Below are positions 1 to 8,873 of a DNA stretch of 64,000 nucleotides, in pieces (the stretch's first letter is position 1; the number at the start of each line of letters is the position of its first letter). Both the position numbers and the translations under genes were made by a program. Below the pieces are notes generated by a model. The model did no database searches. It worked only from the letters and a program-made list of their open reading frames with translations, and was not told where the DNA came from. This stretch comes from Pelagibacterales bacterium SAG-MED39. GTDB lineage: Bacteria > Pseudomonadota > Alphaproteobacteria > Pelagibacterales > Pelagibacteraceae. The stretch lies in NCBI GenBank assembly GCA_014653625.1, contig JACWEI010000002.1, positions 48,580 to 112,579 of the forward strand, in the 5' to 3' direction.

Positions 1-291
1 TCAAATACATTTAATTATGATCATTTAATAGACTTTGTTAAAAAAAATGAATTAACTACATCATTAGAAAATTATCTAATGAGAAGTAAAGATTCCTTCA
101 AATTTTTAGACTCTTTAGAAAATAAGAATTTATTTAAGATTTATCCACACAAAGTTTTTTGTAATAATGAAGTTTGTTTAGTTCACAATAAAGAGAGACT
201 ATTCTATTTTGATAGTGAACATTTGAGCATATCGGGTGCAAATAAATTAGCTGATTTGATAATTAAAAAGATTGAAGAAATCAAATTTTAA
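1..291 (+). CDS. C-terminal part of an SGNH-type acyltransferase/hydrolase (truncated by window start)
   Basis: Frame is open from base 1 upstream of the listed ATG at 79; C-term 'FDSEHLSISGANKLADLI' resembles the D-x-x-H block of SGNH domains. Confidence 0.6.
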   Translation, partial: SNTFNYDHLIDFVKKNELTTSLENYLMRSKDSFKFLDSLENKNLFKIYPHKVFCNNEVCLVHNKERLFYFDSEHLSISGANKLADLIIKKIEEIKF

Positions 292-1186
292 TTTTATTTA
301 ATGCATTATTTTTGAATAAGTTAGCTTCTTGAATGTATCTTCTTACCATTTGAGTTGTTTTATGACCTGTCATAGCCATGATGTTCCTTTCTTCAGCACC
401 AAACTCTGCAGCAGTAGTAGCAAAACCTGATCTTAAACTATGACCAGCATATTTTGATGAGTCTAAACCAGCTTTTTTTACGTATTTTTTTATTATAAGA
501 GCTACTGATTTATCTGAAATTTCAAAAACTCTTAGATTTTCAGTTTTTGTAGATTTAGCGTTGATATAGTTCTTTAGTGCTAGTACTGGACAAAATTCAT
601 TATTATCAAAGTAGGGGATTGCTTTTATGGTTCCCTCTCCTGATTGATCAGTTTTGGATCTTTTTATAAGAATTTTTACGCCTTCAGTAACAAACTCAAT
701 ATCATCATAACAAATATTTACCAATTCTGATCTTCTAAACCCACCTGCAAAACCAACTAAAATTAAAGCTTTGTCTCTAAGTTGTTCTTGATCTATTACT
801 TTAATAATTAGTTTTAAATCATTGATTAATATAGGTTTTTTTGCTTTTTGTCTTGATCCTAAGGTTCTTTTTATCCCATGTAAATTTTCCATAATTATTG
901 GATGTTTAGTATCAAGATAATGCCCCTTCAACTTATGAATGACGCTTATAGAGGCTATTCTTCGTTTTAAAGTGCTAAATTTAGATGATTTAGAAAGATG
1001 AGTTATGTAAAGTGCAATTATTTTTGGTTGAGTTGGCATTGGAGATAAACCGTTTTTTAAGCAAAAAGCTGAAAAATCCTTAAAATCAGATTGATAAGCT
1101 CTCAATGTATTATTTGCTTTTGAATTCTTTAAATTTTTTAAAGTTTCAATCTCAAGACTTTTAACATCTGTTATTAAATTATTCAT
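281..1186 (-). CDS. tyrosine-type site-specific recombinase/integrase
   Basis: Catalytic motifs visible: GGFRRSEL, HSLRSGF (HxxR), MTGHKT and VRRYI (Tyr nucleophile). Confidence 0.92.
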   Translation of the reverse strand: MNNLITDVKSLEIETLKNLKNSKANNTLRAYQSDFKDFSAFCLKNGLSPMPTQPKIIALYITHLSKSSKFSTLKRRIASISVIHKLKGHYLDTKHPIIMENLHGIKRTLGSRQKAKKPILINDLKLIIKVIDQEQLRDKALILVGFAGGFRRSELVNICYDDIEFVTEGVKILIKRSKTDQSGEGTIKAIPYFDNNEFCPVLALKNYINAKSTKTENLRVFEISDKSVALIIKKYVKKAGLDSSKYAGHSLRSGFATTAAEFGAEERNIMAMTGHKTTQMVRRYIQEANLFKNNALNKIKI

Positions 1187-1188
1187 AA

Positions 1189-1217
1189 ATTTCCGATAAC
1201 CATTAATTATCGGAAAT
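1189..1217. repeat. perfect 11-bp inverted repeat ATTTCCGATAA-N7-TTATCGGAAAT just upstream of the integrase start
   Basis: 1189-1199 is the exact reverse complement of 1207-1217, spacer ccattaa. Confidence 0.9.
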
Positions 1218-1264
1218 CATATAATAGGTGATTTTAAATGTCAATAGTTTAAATTAAAAAAATT

Positions 1265-1441
1265 ATGGGTTCAATTGATGGAGAAATTCCTGCAGTATGG
1301 TTTTTAATTAGCTCGATTGGTTTCGTTATATTAACTTTCATTCAATATCGAAACACAGGTAAAAGCTTCAATACGATATTTCTTTCTATAATGGCTATTA
1401 TATTTATTGTAAGTTACATAATTTTATTAATTCCACGCTAA
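1265..1441 (+). CDS. small hypothetical membrane protein (58 aa)
   Basis: ORF below the track's length cut-off: MGSIDGEIPAVWFLISSIGFVILTFIQYRNTGKSFNTIFLSIMAIIFIVSYIILLIPR*, two hydrophobic segments. Confidence 0.5.
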   Translation: MGSIDGEIPAVWFLISSIGFVILTFIQYRNTGKSFNTIFLSIMAIIFIVSYIILLIPR

Positions 1442-1447
1442 AAATTA

Positions 1448-1717
1448 ATGAAGGGAACAAAATTTCAATTAAAAGTCTGGAAATATCTTAAATCAATACC
1501 AAAAGGTAAGGTAAAAACATATAAACAAGTCGCTATTGGAATAAAAAGCCCAAAATCAGCACGTGCTGTAGCGAATGCTTGTGCTAAAAACCCATATGCC
1601 CCAAAAATACCATGTCATAGAGTAATTAGGTCAGATGGAACTCTTGGAGGCTACTCTGGGAGAGGTGGAATTAAGCAAAAGCTAAAATTACTTAAATCTG
1701 AAAAAGTAGCAATTTAG
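1448..1717 (+). CDS. MGMT-family protein (methylated-DNA--cysteine methyltransferase catalytic domain)
   Basis: Short protein with PCHRV active-site motif and GGYSGRGGIKQKLKLL block. Confidence 0.88.
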   Translation: MKGTKFQLKVWKYLKSIPKGKVKTYKQVAIGIKSPKSARAVANACAKNPYAPKIPCHRVIRSDGTLGGYSGRGGIKQKLKLLKSEKVAI

Positions 1718-2173
1718 AAATATTTTACGGATTTTTTACATTAAAAAACTCAGTAAAATCAATATTTTTTGATATTTTTACCTAATTTATTTAAAAATAG
1801 CAAAGTTCACCCTTCAGTTGTACCAAATATAAACCTACACCTAAAATAGACCCCTCTATGGCCGTTTAAATGGTATATTCAATTAGTGCATCGCTCTACT
1901 ATCCAACTATATCAACACTTTTAGACCACCCTATTTTTCAATCAATTTCATATTTAAGATAGTTAAAAAGCCTCTATTTTATTAGAGTATTTAATGCTTT
2001 ACCTAATTTAGCATAAAATCAGAACCCATTATAATATATTTAAGTATTTATATTCTAAATAAGTCTTAATTTTATAATATATTATGTATTATAAAAAATA
2101 CAATAAAATCAATAGTTTGATATAAATACCTAATGTAATACTTTAAATATTAGTAAATAAACAATACCAATTA

Positions 2174-3022
2174 TTAAACTTTTTTAACTAAGTTTTCTCT
2201 TCTGGAAATGTAGATACCACTTAATACAATGATAAATAATCCTAAGAAAGTCCAATTATCTGGGAAATCACTAAAGAAATAATAGCCTATAATGATGTTT
2301 GTAATGATTTCAAAGTAGCTAAATGGAGCTAATTTAGAAGCGTCAGCGTATTTGAGAGACAATATTATGAATAAATGACCTATACAGGCAAATATACCTA
2401 TAGCAGCCATCATAGACCACTGATCTAAGGTAGGTTTAACCCATACAAAAGGTATTACAATAGAAATGATTACAGCCCCTACTACACCTGTTAATAATAA
2501 AGTTAATAAAGGATTATCTGAAGTACTTAGTTTACGAGTAATGATTAGATAAAATCCATACATTACACCTGTTCCAAGAGCTGCTATACTTGCTAAGTTT
2601 ATTTCCACAAAACCAGGTCTTATAACTACTAAAGATCCTATAAAACCTATAATTACTGCAGACCATCTTCTAAATCCCACACTCTCTCCTAAAAAAACTG
2701 GAGAAAAAGCTGTAACAATTAAAGGAGCAACAAAAGCTAATGTTAATGCTTTAGCTAAAGAGATTACAGAAATTGCATAAAAGAAACAAATGTTAGCCGT
2801 TAAAAGAATTAAACCTCTTATGAATTGTAATTTTGGTTTATCCGTCCATATAAGATTTTTTCGAAAAAAGAAAAACATAACTGGAAAAGTGAAAGCTACA
2901 GTGAAAAAATATCTTGCCCATGTAATTTGCAACACTGGGAGATCTGCGCTTAAATATTTCGCAAATCCATCCATAATTGGAAGCATTACCCAAGCTAAAA
3001 GATTAAATATTATAGCCTTCAT
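2174..3022 (-). CDS. DMT/EamA family transporter
   Basis: About 10 hydrophobic segments, EamA-like sequence (GFIGSLVVIRPG, PFSYFEI). Confidence 0.85.
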   Translation of the reverse strand: MKAIIFNLLAWVMLPIMDGFAKYLSADLPVLQITWARYFFTVAFTFPVMFFFFRKNLIWTDKPKLQFIRGLILLTANICFFYAISVISLAKALTLAFVAPLIVTAFSPVFLGESVGFRRWSAVIIGFIGSLVVIRPGFVEINLASIAALGTGVMYGFYLIITRKLSTSDNPLLTLLLTGVVGAVIISIVIPFVWVKPTLDQWSMMAAIGIFACIGHLFIILSLKYADASKLAPFSYFEIITNIIIGYYFFSDFPDNWTFLGLFIIVLSGIYISRRENLVKKV

Positions 3023-3039
3023 AATATGAAGGATATAGA

Positions 3040-3936
3040 CTAATTAAAATATTTTAAAGCAAAGAATACAACGATAGGAATAGTTATAAAAGACATCAAA
3101 GTTGATGTAACAATTGTACTTGCAATACTATCAACCACTTTCTTAGGTGAATACATACTGCCAACTAAATAGTTTAATATTGCACTTGGCATTGCACTTT
3201 GTATCAGTAGAACCCCAGCTGCAAATCCAGATAAATCAAAGTTGTATATAATAATGAATGCAATTAATGGACCAAATATAACCCTACATAAAGACAATAT
3301 AATTGAATCTTTTAAAGAAAATTTGAATCTTGTTAATGCTATACCAAGGGACATTAGTACTAAAAAAATAGTTGCATAAGTTAAAAGGAATGTTGTATTT
3401 TCTAAAAATAATGGTGTTTCTATTTTAAAGTATAAAAAAATAACAGATATAATAATTGCATATACTGGAGGACTTTTTAAAACAACATCAAATGAGAAGC
3501 TTTTTTTGGCTAAAAAAACCCCTAAAGTAAAGTGAAACAAGATGATAACTGAAGCTACAGCGGATGCCACTCCTAAACCTTGAGTACCATACGCAAAGAG
3601 ACAAATAGGAATTCCCATATTACCTGTATTAGGAAGAATTAATGGTGGAAGCTCCATACTTAAATCCTTTTTGAGAAATGAAAGTAATATAAGTCCAATA
3701 ACTGCAAAACCACCTATCATTATTAAAGCATAAATAAAATAATGAGTAAAAATACTTAAGGTTATTCCAGTTGTTGTAACAGTATAAAAAATCATAGCCG
3801 GAGTACCGATATTGCCAGCAAAATTCGTTATAAAATTTGTATCAAATTTGGGGTTTTTTTTCCCTAAATAGTAACCAACTCCAATTACAAAAAAAACAGG
3901 AAAAATTACTTCAAAAATTTTAATGTATAAATCCAT
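3040..3936 (-). CDS. AEC family transporter (auxin efflux carrier-like)
   Basis: Polytopic; 'LILPNTGNMGIPIC' and 'AMPSAILNYLVGSMY' motifs typical of AEC family. Confidence 0.85.
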   Translation of the reverse strand: MDLYIKIFEVIFPVFFVIGVGYYLGKKNPKFDTNFITNFAGNIGTPAMIFYTVTTTGITLSIFTHYFIYALIMIGGFAVIGLILLSFLKKDLSMELPPLILPNTGNMGIPICLFAYGTQGLGVASAVASVIILFHFTLGVFLAKKSFSFDVVLKSPPVYAIIISVIFLYFKIETPLFLENTTFLLTYATIFLVLMSLGIALTRFKFSLKDSIILSLCRVIFGPLIAFIIIYNFDLSGFAAGVLLIQSAMPSAILNYLVGSMYSPKKVVDSIASTIVTSTLMSFITIPIVVFFALKYFN

Positions 3937-5228
3937 TAATTATATAGTCTAATTAATATTGGAAATTTAAGAATATTTTTATTTTTTTTAAATATTGATA
4001 AACAACTTTTTGCATTTATTTCAGTTGTTTTATGAGTGATAATTACAATTGTTGCTTTTTTATTCTTCTTATCAGGTGTTTGAATTATTCTTTTAACTGA
4101 TATTTTAAATTTAGCTAATCTATTTGTTATTAATAAAAGAACACCCTGCTTGTCGTTGACTTCAAATCTAAGATATAAAGAATTAGTATAATTATCATTG
4201 TTAAATGACTTAATAGACTTTCTTTTATTAGAAGGAATACCAAATGGATATTTAGTTTTACCTCTTAAAATTGATAATAAGTCTGATAATAAAGAAGAAG
4301 AAGTTGGACCAGGTCCAGCTCCTTCACCCTGTAAAATACTCTCCCCTACTGGTTTACCTTCTGTAATTACAGCATTCATAACACCATTAACATTTCCTAT
4401 ATAAGTATTTTTACTTACTAAACATGGATGAACTGTTTCAAATAATTGACCATTAATAATTTCAGAAATTCCAAGTAATTTAACTCTAAGACCCAATTGA
4501 CTTGCAATTTTGATGTCATCTAATCTAATATTTTCAATTCCTTCCATAATACATCTGTTTTTTGAAATTTTAGTATTGAATGAAAGAGCTGATAATATTC
4601 TAATTTTAGCAAAAGCATCAAAACCATTTAAATCTAGCTTTGGATTACCTGGCTCAGCATAACCTAATAATTGAGCTTTTTTTAAAACCTTATCAAAATT
4701 TTCACCAGTTTTTTCCATTTCAGTTAAAATATAATTTGTTGTCCCATTTAAAATTCCATAAACTTTGTTAATTTTATTAGTAGCCAAACCTTCTTTTATC
4801 GCTCTCAGAATTGGGATTCCCCCAGCTACTGAGGCTTCAAATTCTAAATTTACATTATTTTTTTCAGCTAGTTTTGCTAAGTAATCACCATGTTTTGCTA
4901 TTAAAGCTTTATTCGGAGTAATAACATTGACTTTGTTTTTTAGAGCTGTTTCAACAATTTTCTTAGAAATACCATCTGATTGTCCAATTGATTCAAACAA
5001 GATATCAATTTTTTTTGATTTAAATATTATTAACGGATCTGAATAAAAAATTTTTTTATCTATTTTAAATTTTCTTTTTTTATTCTTATTTTTTGCAGAA
5101 ATAGCAACTATCTTAATTTTTTTACCTGTTTTAATCTCAATTTCTTTTTTCTTATTATTAAGTTCATTGTAAAGGTAGTTACCAATCTGTCCTAAGCCAA
5201 CAATTGCAATATTTGTAAATTTATTCAT
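3936..5228 (-). CDS. hom: homoserine dehydrogenase
   Basis: GLGQIGNYLY NAD motif, GILNGTTNYIL, EGAGPGPTSSSLLSDL, C-terminal ACT domain. Confidence 0.95.
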   Translation of the reverse strand: MNKFTNIAIVGLGQIGNYLYNELNNKKKEIEIKTGKKIKIVAISAKNKNKKRKFKIDKKIFYSDPLIIFKSKKIDILFESIGQSDGISKKIVETALKNKVNVITPNKALIAKHGDYLAKLAEKNNVNLEFEASVAGGIPILRAIKEGLATNKINKVYGILNGTTNYILTEMEKTGENFDKVLKKAQLLGYAEPGNPKLDLNGFDAFAKIRILSALSFNTKISKNRCIMEGIENIRLDDIKIASQLGLRVKLLGISEIINGQLFETVHPCLVSKNTYIGNVNGVMNAVITEGKPVGESILQGEGAGPGPTSSSLLSDLLSILRGKTKYPFGIPSNKRKSIKSFNNDNYTNSLYLRFEVNDKQGVLLLITNRLAKFKISVKRIIQTPDKKNKKATIVIITHKTTEINAKSCLSIFKKNKNILKFPILIRLYN

Positions 5229-5390
5229 TTAATCGTCTATATTAGGGTATGGTGAGTTTTTTGCATAATTCTCAAGTTTTAACATAAATTTATCAAAATT
5301 TGATATATCAGAAAAATCTAACTTATTTTTAGTAGGGCTTGAACCACAAGAAACAAAAAGGAAAAAAGCTAATATTATAAACTTATTCAT
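5229..5390 (-). CDS. small lipoprotein (53 aa)
   Basis: Unlisted ORF: MNKFIILAFFLFVSCGSSPTKNKLDFSDISNFDKFMLKLENYAKNSPYPNIDD*; signal sequence with FVSC lipobox; fills the hom-argC gap. Confidence 0.65.
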   Translation of the reverse strand: MNKFIILAFFLFVSCGSSPTKNKLDFSDISNFDKFMLKLENYAKNSPYPNIDD

Positions 5391-6409
5391 CTTAAGCCTT
5401 CATTTTTATCAAAACCAAATTTTAAATTCATATTTTGTATTGCTTGGCCTGACCCACCCTTAATTAAATTGTCTATCGCAGATAATATGATAACTTTATT
5501 TTTATACTTTGTTTGACAAACTGATATAAAGCAATTGTTACTATTAACAACATCATTGGTGCTAATTAATGAATTATTATTTAAAATCTTAACAAATCTA
5601 TTTTTTTTATGAAATTGTTTTAAAATGAATTGAATCTTTTTTATTGAATAACCTGGTCTTAGATTAACATATATTGTGCTCAATATACCTCTAAACATAG
5701 GTACTAAATGAGGTGTGAATATAAAGTTAATCTTTGATTTAGTGCTATCTTTCAATTCTTGATCGATTTCAGAATTATGTCTATGAAAACCCAGACCATA
5801 AGCACTCAGGGACTCATTTAAAATTTCTTTTTTGTGCTTTTTATGTATTCCTCTACCGGCACCAGAATACCCAGATTTAGAGTCTATAATTATATTTTTT
5901 GTACTTATAGATTTTTTTTGGATTAAAGGTATTAGAGGTAATAGTACTGATGTAGGGTAACAACCAGGACAACCAATGATATTATAATTTGTTACTTTTT
6001 TCCCAGTGATTTCTGGTAAAGCATAAATGCTTTTTTTTATATTATAAATAGCTTTATGCTTTTGTTTATACCATCTAAAATATTCAGAACTTTTTTTTAA
6101 ACGGAAATCAGCAGCTAGATCAATTAATGTATTTGTTTTTAATAAATTTTTTGAAATAGCTTGGGCTTCTCCATTAGGCAGAGCTGTAAAAATTAAGTCA
6201 ACATTCTTTAGTAGCTTATTATTATAATTAATTATTTTTGGTAATTTTTTAGATTTTAAAGATTTATCAAAAAAGGATAATTTTTTACCGACAGAAGTGT
6301 TGCCACATAAATATTTTATATTTACATTTTTGTGTCTAACTAATAATTTTACTAATTGAACACCAATGTAACCAGTCGATCCAGCAATTAAAGCATTAAG
6401 CTTACGCAT
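5387..6409 (-). CDS. argC: N-acetyl-gamma-glutamyl-phosphate reductase
   Basis: AGSTGYIGVQLVKLL, NIIGCPGCYPTS active site, SGYSGAGR. Confidence 0.95.
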   Translation of the reverse strand: MRKLNALIAGSTGYIGVQLVKLLVRHKNVNIKYLCGNTSVGKKLSFFDKSLKSKKLPKIINYNNKLLKNVDLIFTALPNGEAQAISKNLLKTNTLIDLAADFRLKKSSEYFRWYKQKHKAIYNIKKSIYALPEITGKKVTNYNIIGCPGCYPTSVLLPLIPLIQKKSISTKNIIIDSKSGYSGAGRGIHKKHKKEILNESLSAYGLGFHRHNSEIDQELKDSTKSKINFIFTPHLVPMFRGILSTIYVNLRPGYSIKKIQFILKQFHKKNRFVKILNNNSLISTNDVVNSNNCFISVCQTKYKNKVIILSAIDNLIKGGSGQAIQNMNLKFGFDKNEGLR

Positions 6410-6442
6410 TTTATATTATAGCAGTTAAATATTAAAAAAGAA

Positions 6443-6880
6443 TTATCTTTTAGAGAATTGGAAGCTTCTTCTTGCCTTTTTTCTTCCAGGTTTTTTTCTC
6501 TCAACCGCCCTAGAGTCTCTAGTGGTTAATTTTTCAGTTTTTAGTGTAGATTTCAGATTTTCATCAAACATTACTAAGGCTTTTGATATACCATGAACCA
6601 TAGCACCTGCTTGGCCGGTAGGTCCTCCACCTTTTACACTACATCTCACATCATATTCGGTAGCTTGATTGATAATTTCAAATGGTCTAGTAATTTGCAT
6701 TTTATGATTTTCGCTTGAAAAATAATCATTAAATAATTTACCATTAACATAAATTTTACCAGATCCTTTTTTTAACCAAACTTTTGCAATTGAAGTTTTT
6801 CTTCTACCAGTAGCATATTTACTATCTTTAAAATCTAGTCTCAATTTAGTAGATTTCGGAGTAATTTGTGTATTTTCCAT
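6443..6880 (-). CDS. rpsI: 30S ribosomal protein S9
   Basis: YATGRRKTSIAKVW...GGGPTGQAGA...RKKPGRKKARRSFQFSKR. Confidence 0.98.
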   Translation of the reverse strand: MENTQITPKSTKLRLDFKDSKYATGRRKTSIAKVWLKKGSGKIYVNGKLFNDYFSSENHKMQITRPFEIINQATEYDVRCSVKGGGPTGQAGAMVHGISKALVMFDENLKSTLKTEKLTTRDSRAVERKKPGRKKARRSFQFSKR

Positions 6881-6881
6881 A

Positions 6882-7370
6882 TTAATTTCTTATCAAATTT
6901 TTATTATTTAATTTATTAAGTTCAATAGTTTTTAAATTTTGAGCTGAATGAGGATGTTCGTTTCCTGGATAAATCTTTAATTTTGTAAGTTGCTTTTTAC
7001 CTAAAACTCCTCCTGGCAACATTCTTTTAACAGCTAATCTTAATGCTTCACCTGGTTTTTTTTTAGAAAGTTTTTCTGGAGTAGTTTCTTTAATACCCCC
7101 TGGATGACCAGTGTGTCTGTAATATTTCTTTTCTTGAAATTTTTTTCCAGTAAATTTTATTTGTTCAATATTTTTAACAACAACAAAGTCACCATCATCC
7201 ATATGTGGTGTATAAGTCGTTTTATTTTTTCCTCTGATAATTTTAGAAATTACTGTAGCCAACCTACCAACTACAGCATTTTTGGCATCAATTTCAAACC
7301 AAGATGATGAAAGCTGGTCTTTTTTAAGGAATTTAGTCATTGTGCGAGGATTAATACTATTAATAGACAT
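6882..7370 (-). CDS. rplM: 50S ribosomal protein L13
   Basis: WFEIDAKNAVVGRLAT, YTPHMDDGDFVVV, MLPGGVLGKKQLTKLKIYPGNEHPH. Confidence 0.98.
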   Translation of the reverse strand: MSINSINPRTMTKFLKKDQLSSSWFEIDAKNAVVGRLATVISKIIRGKNKTTYTPHMDDGDFVVVKNIEQIKFTGKKFQEKKYYRHTGHPGGIKETTPEKLSKKKPGEALRLAVKRMLPGGVLGKKQLTKLKIYPGNEHPHSAQNLKTIELNKLNNKNLIRN

Positions 7371-7420
7371 AAAGTCAAATTGATATTTATATTGTTTTAT
7401 ATCGATATTTTGTTATAAAT

Positions 7421-7466
7421 ATATTGCCGATTTGATCCTATTGCGGGCTATAACAGCTAAACAGGA
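7421..7466 (+). promoter_or_regulatory. putative SAM-II-like riboswitch aptamer
   Basis: GCCGATTTGATCCTATTGCGGGCTATAACAGCTAAACAGG aligns by eye with the SAM-II core (..GAUUUAACCGUAUUGC..AUGUAGCUAAAAAGGG); P1 GCC/GGC and pseudoknot TCCT/AGGA possible; upstream of metY. Confidence 0.65.
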
Positions 7467-7484
7467 AACATCATATAAAATCGG

Positions 7485-7541
7485 TAGGCATTTGAACTAT
7501 ATTGTGCGCCTTACATTTAGTTAAAGCACTAAAAAAGGAGT
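7485..7541 (+). promoter_or_regulatory. putative SAM-V-like riboswitch overlapping the metY ribosome-binding region
   Basis: P1 AGGC 7486-7489 / GCCT 7508-7511; pseudoknot GTGC 7504-7507 / GCAC 7526-7529; conserved-looking CTAAAAAAGGAG immediately before metY ATG. Confidence 0.75.
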
Positions 7542-7544
7542 AAA

Positions 7545-8873
7545 ATGACAAAAAAAAGAAATAACCCAGAAACTTTAGCTATTCATGGAGGTGACTATAG
7601 AAGCGACCCAGCAACTAATGCTGTTGCTGTTCCTATATATAGAACTACGTCTTATCAATTTAATAGTGTAGACCATGCAGCAAATTTATTTGCTTTAAAA
7701 GAATTTGGGAATATCTACACAAGAATAATGAACCCAACAAATGATGTATTAGAGAAAAGGATTGCAGCACTTGAAGGAGGTTTGGCTTGTTTAACCGTTG
7801 CATCAGGACAAACTGCATCATTATTTTCAATATTAAATGTTGCACAAGCTGGAGATAATATAATTAGCTCAACTGATCTTTATGGTGGTACTGTATCTTT
7901 GTTTACTCATACTTTGAGTAAACTTGGAATTGAAATAAAATATGCAGACCCAAAAGATCCTAAAAACTTTGAAAAAGTTATTGATGATAAAACTAGAGCT
8001 TTTTATGGAGAGACTTTACCTAATCCTTATTTGAGAGTATTTCCAATTAAAGAAGTCTCAGATATTGGGCGAAAGTATAACATACCATTAATAATGGATA
8101 ATACAGCTGCACCGATACTGTGTAAACCAATAGAACATGGTGCTGCAGTAGTAATTCATTCTTTAACAAAATATATAGGTGGACACGGAACGGCTATAGC
8201 AGGAAGTATTGTTGATAGTGGTAATTTTGATTGGACAGCTGATCCAAAAAGGCAACCATTATTCAATGAACCAGACGCTAGTTACAATGGAGCTGTCTGG
8301 GGAAAAGTTGTACCTGAACTTACTGGAGCAAATGTCCCCTTTGCTGTAAGAGCTAGAGTTTGTTTACTTAGAGATTTAGGTTCGGCATGTTCACCTGATA
8401 ATGCTTTTGCTATTATTCAAGGACTTGAAACAGTTGCTCTTAGAATGAAACAACATTGTGAAAATGCTAAAAAAGTCGTGGAATATTTAAAGAAACATAA
8501 GGAAGTGAGTAAAGTAATCTATTCTACCGAACATGATAAGCCTATTGCAGATAGAGCCAAAAAATATTTGAATGGTGGAGATGGACCCATGGTCGGTATA
8601 GAATTAAAGGGCGGTTTCGAAGCTGGTAAGAAATTTATAGAGTCTTTGAAAATGTTTTATCATGTTGCAAATATTGGAGATGCAAGAAGTTTAGCTATTC
8701 ATCCAGCTAGCACAACACATAGTCAGTTAAATGACAAAGAACTAGCTGCATCTGGAGTTACTCAAAGTTATGTTAGATTATGTATTGGTTTAGAACATAT
8801 TGATGATATTATTGATGATCTAGATCAAGCTTTAAATAAATCATCTAAAGGCAATTTAAAAGCTGTTAGTTAA
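7545..8873 (+). CDS. metY: O-acetylhomoserine sulfhydrylase/aminocarboxypropyltransferase
   Basis: PLP-dependent Cys/Met metabolism family; 'HSLTKYIGGHGTAIAG' PLP lysine, 'ETLPNPYLRVF'. Confidence 0.95.
   Translation: MTKKRNNPETLAIHGGDYRSDPATNAVAVPIYRTTSYQFNSVDHAANLFALKEFGNIYTRIMNPTNDVLEKRIAALEGGLACLTVASGQTASLFSILNVAQAGDNIISSTDLYGGTVSLFTHTLSKLGIEIKYADPKDPKNFEKVIDDKTRAFYGETLPNPYLRVFPIKEVSDIGRKYNIPLIMDNTAAPILCKPIEHGAAVVIHSLTKYIGGHGTAIAGSIVDSGNFDWTADPKRQPLFNEPDASYNGAVWGKVVPELTGANVPFAVRARVCLLRDLGSACSPDNAFAIIQGLETVALRMKQHCENAKKVVEYLKKHKEVSKVIYSTEHDKPIADRAKKYLNGGDGPMVGIELKGGFEAGKKFIESLKMFYHVANIGDARSLAIHPASTTHSQLNDKELAASGVTQSYVRLCIGLEHIDDIIDDLDQALNKSSKGNLKAVS

Noticed and set aside
1718-2173. CRISPR-like or coding content in the long gap after the MGMT gene
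   Set aside because: Only one imperfect repeat pair, no regular spacing, and stops in all frames.
4305-4317. Palindrome TGGACCaGGTCCA
   Set aside because: Encodes the conserved GPGPT segment of homoserine dehydrogenase, so coding constraint explains it.
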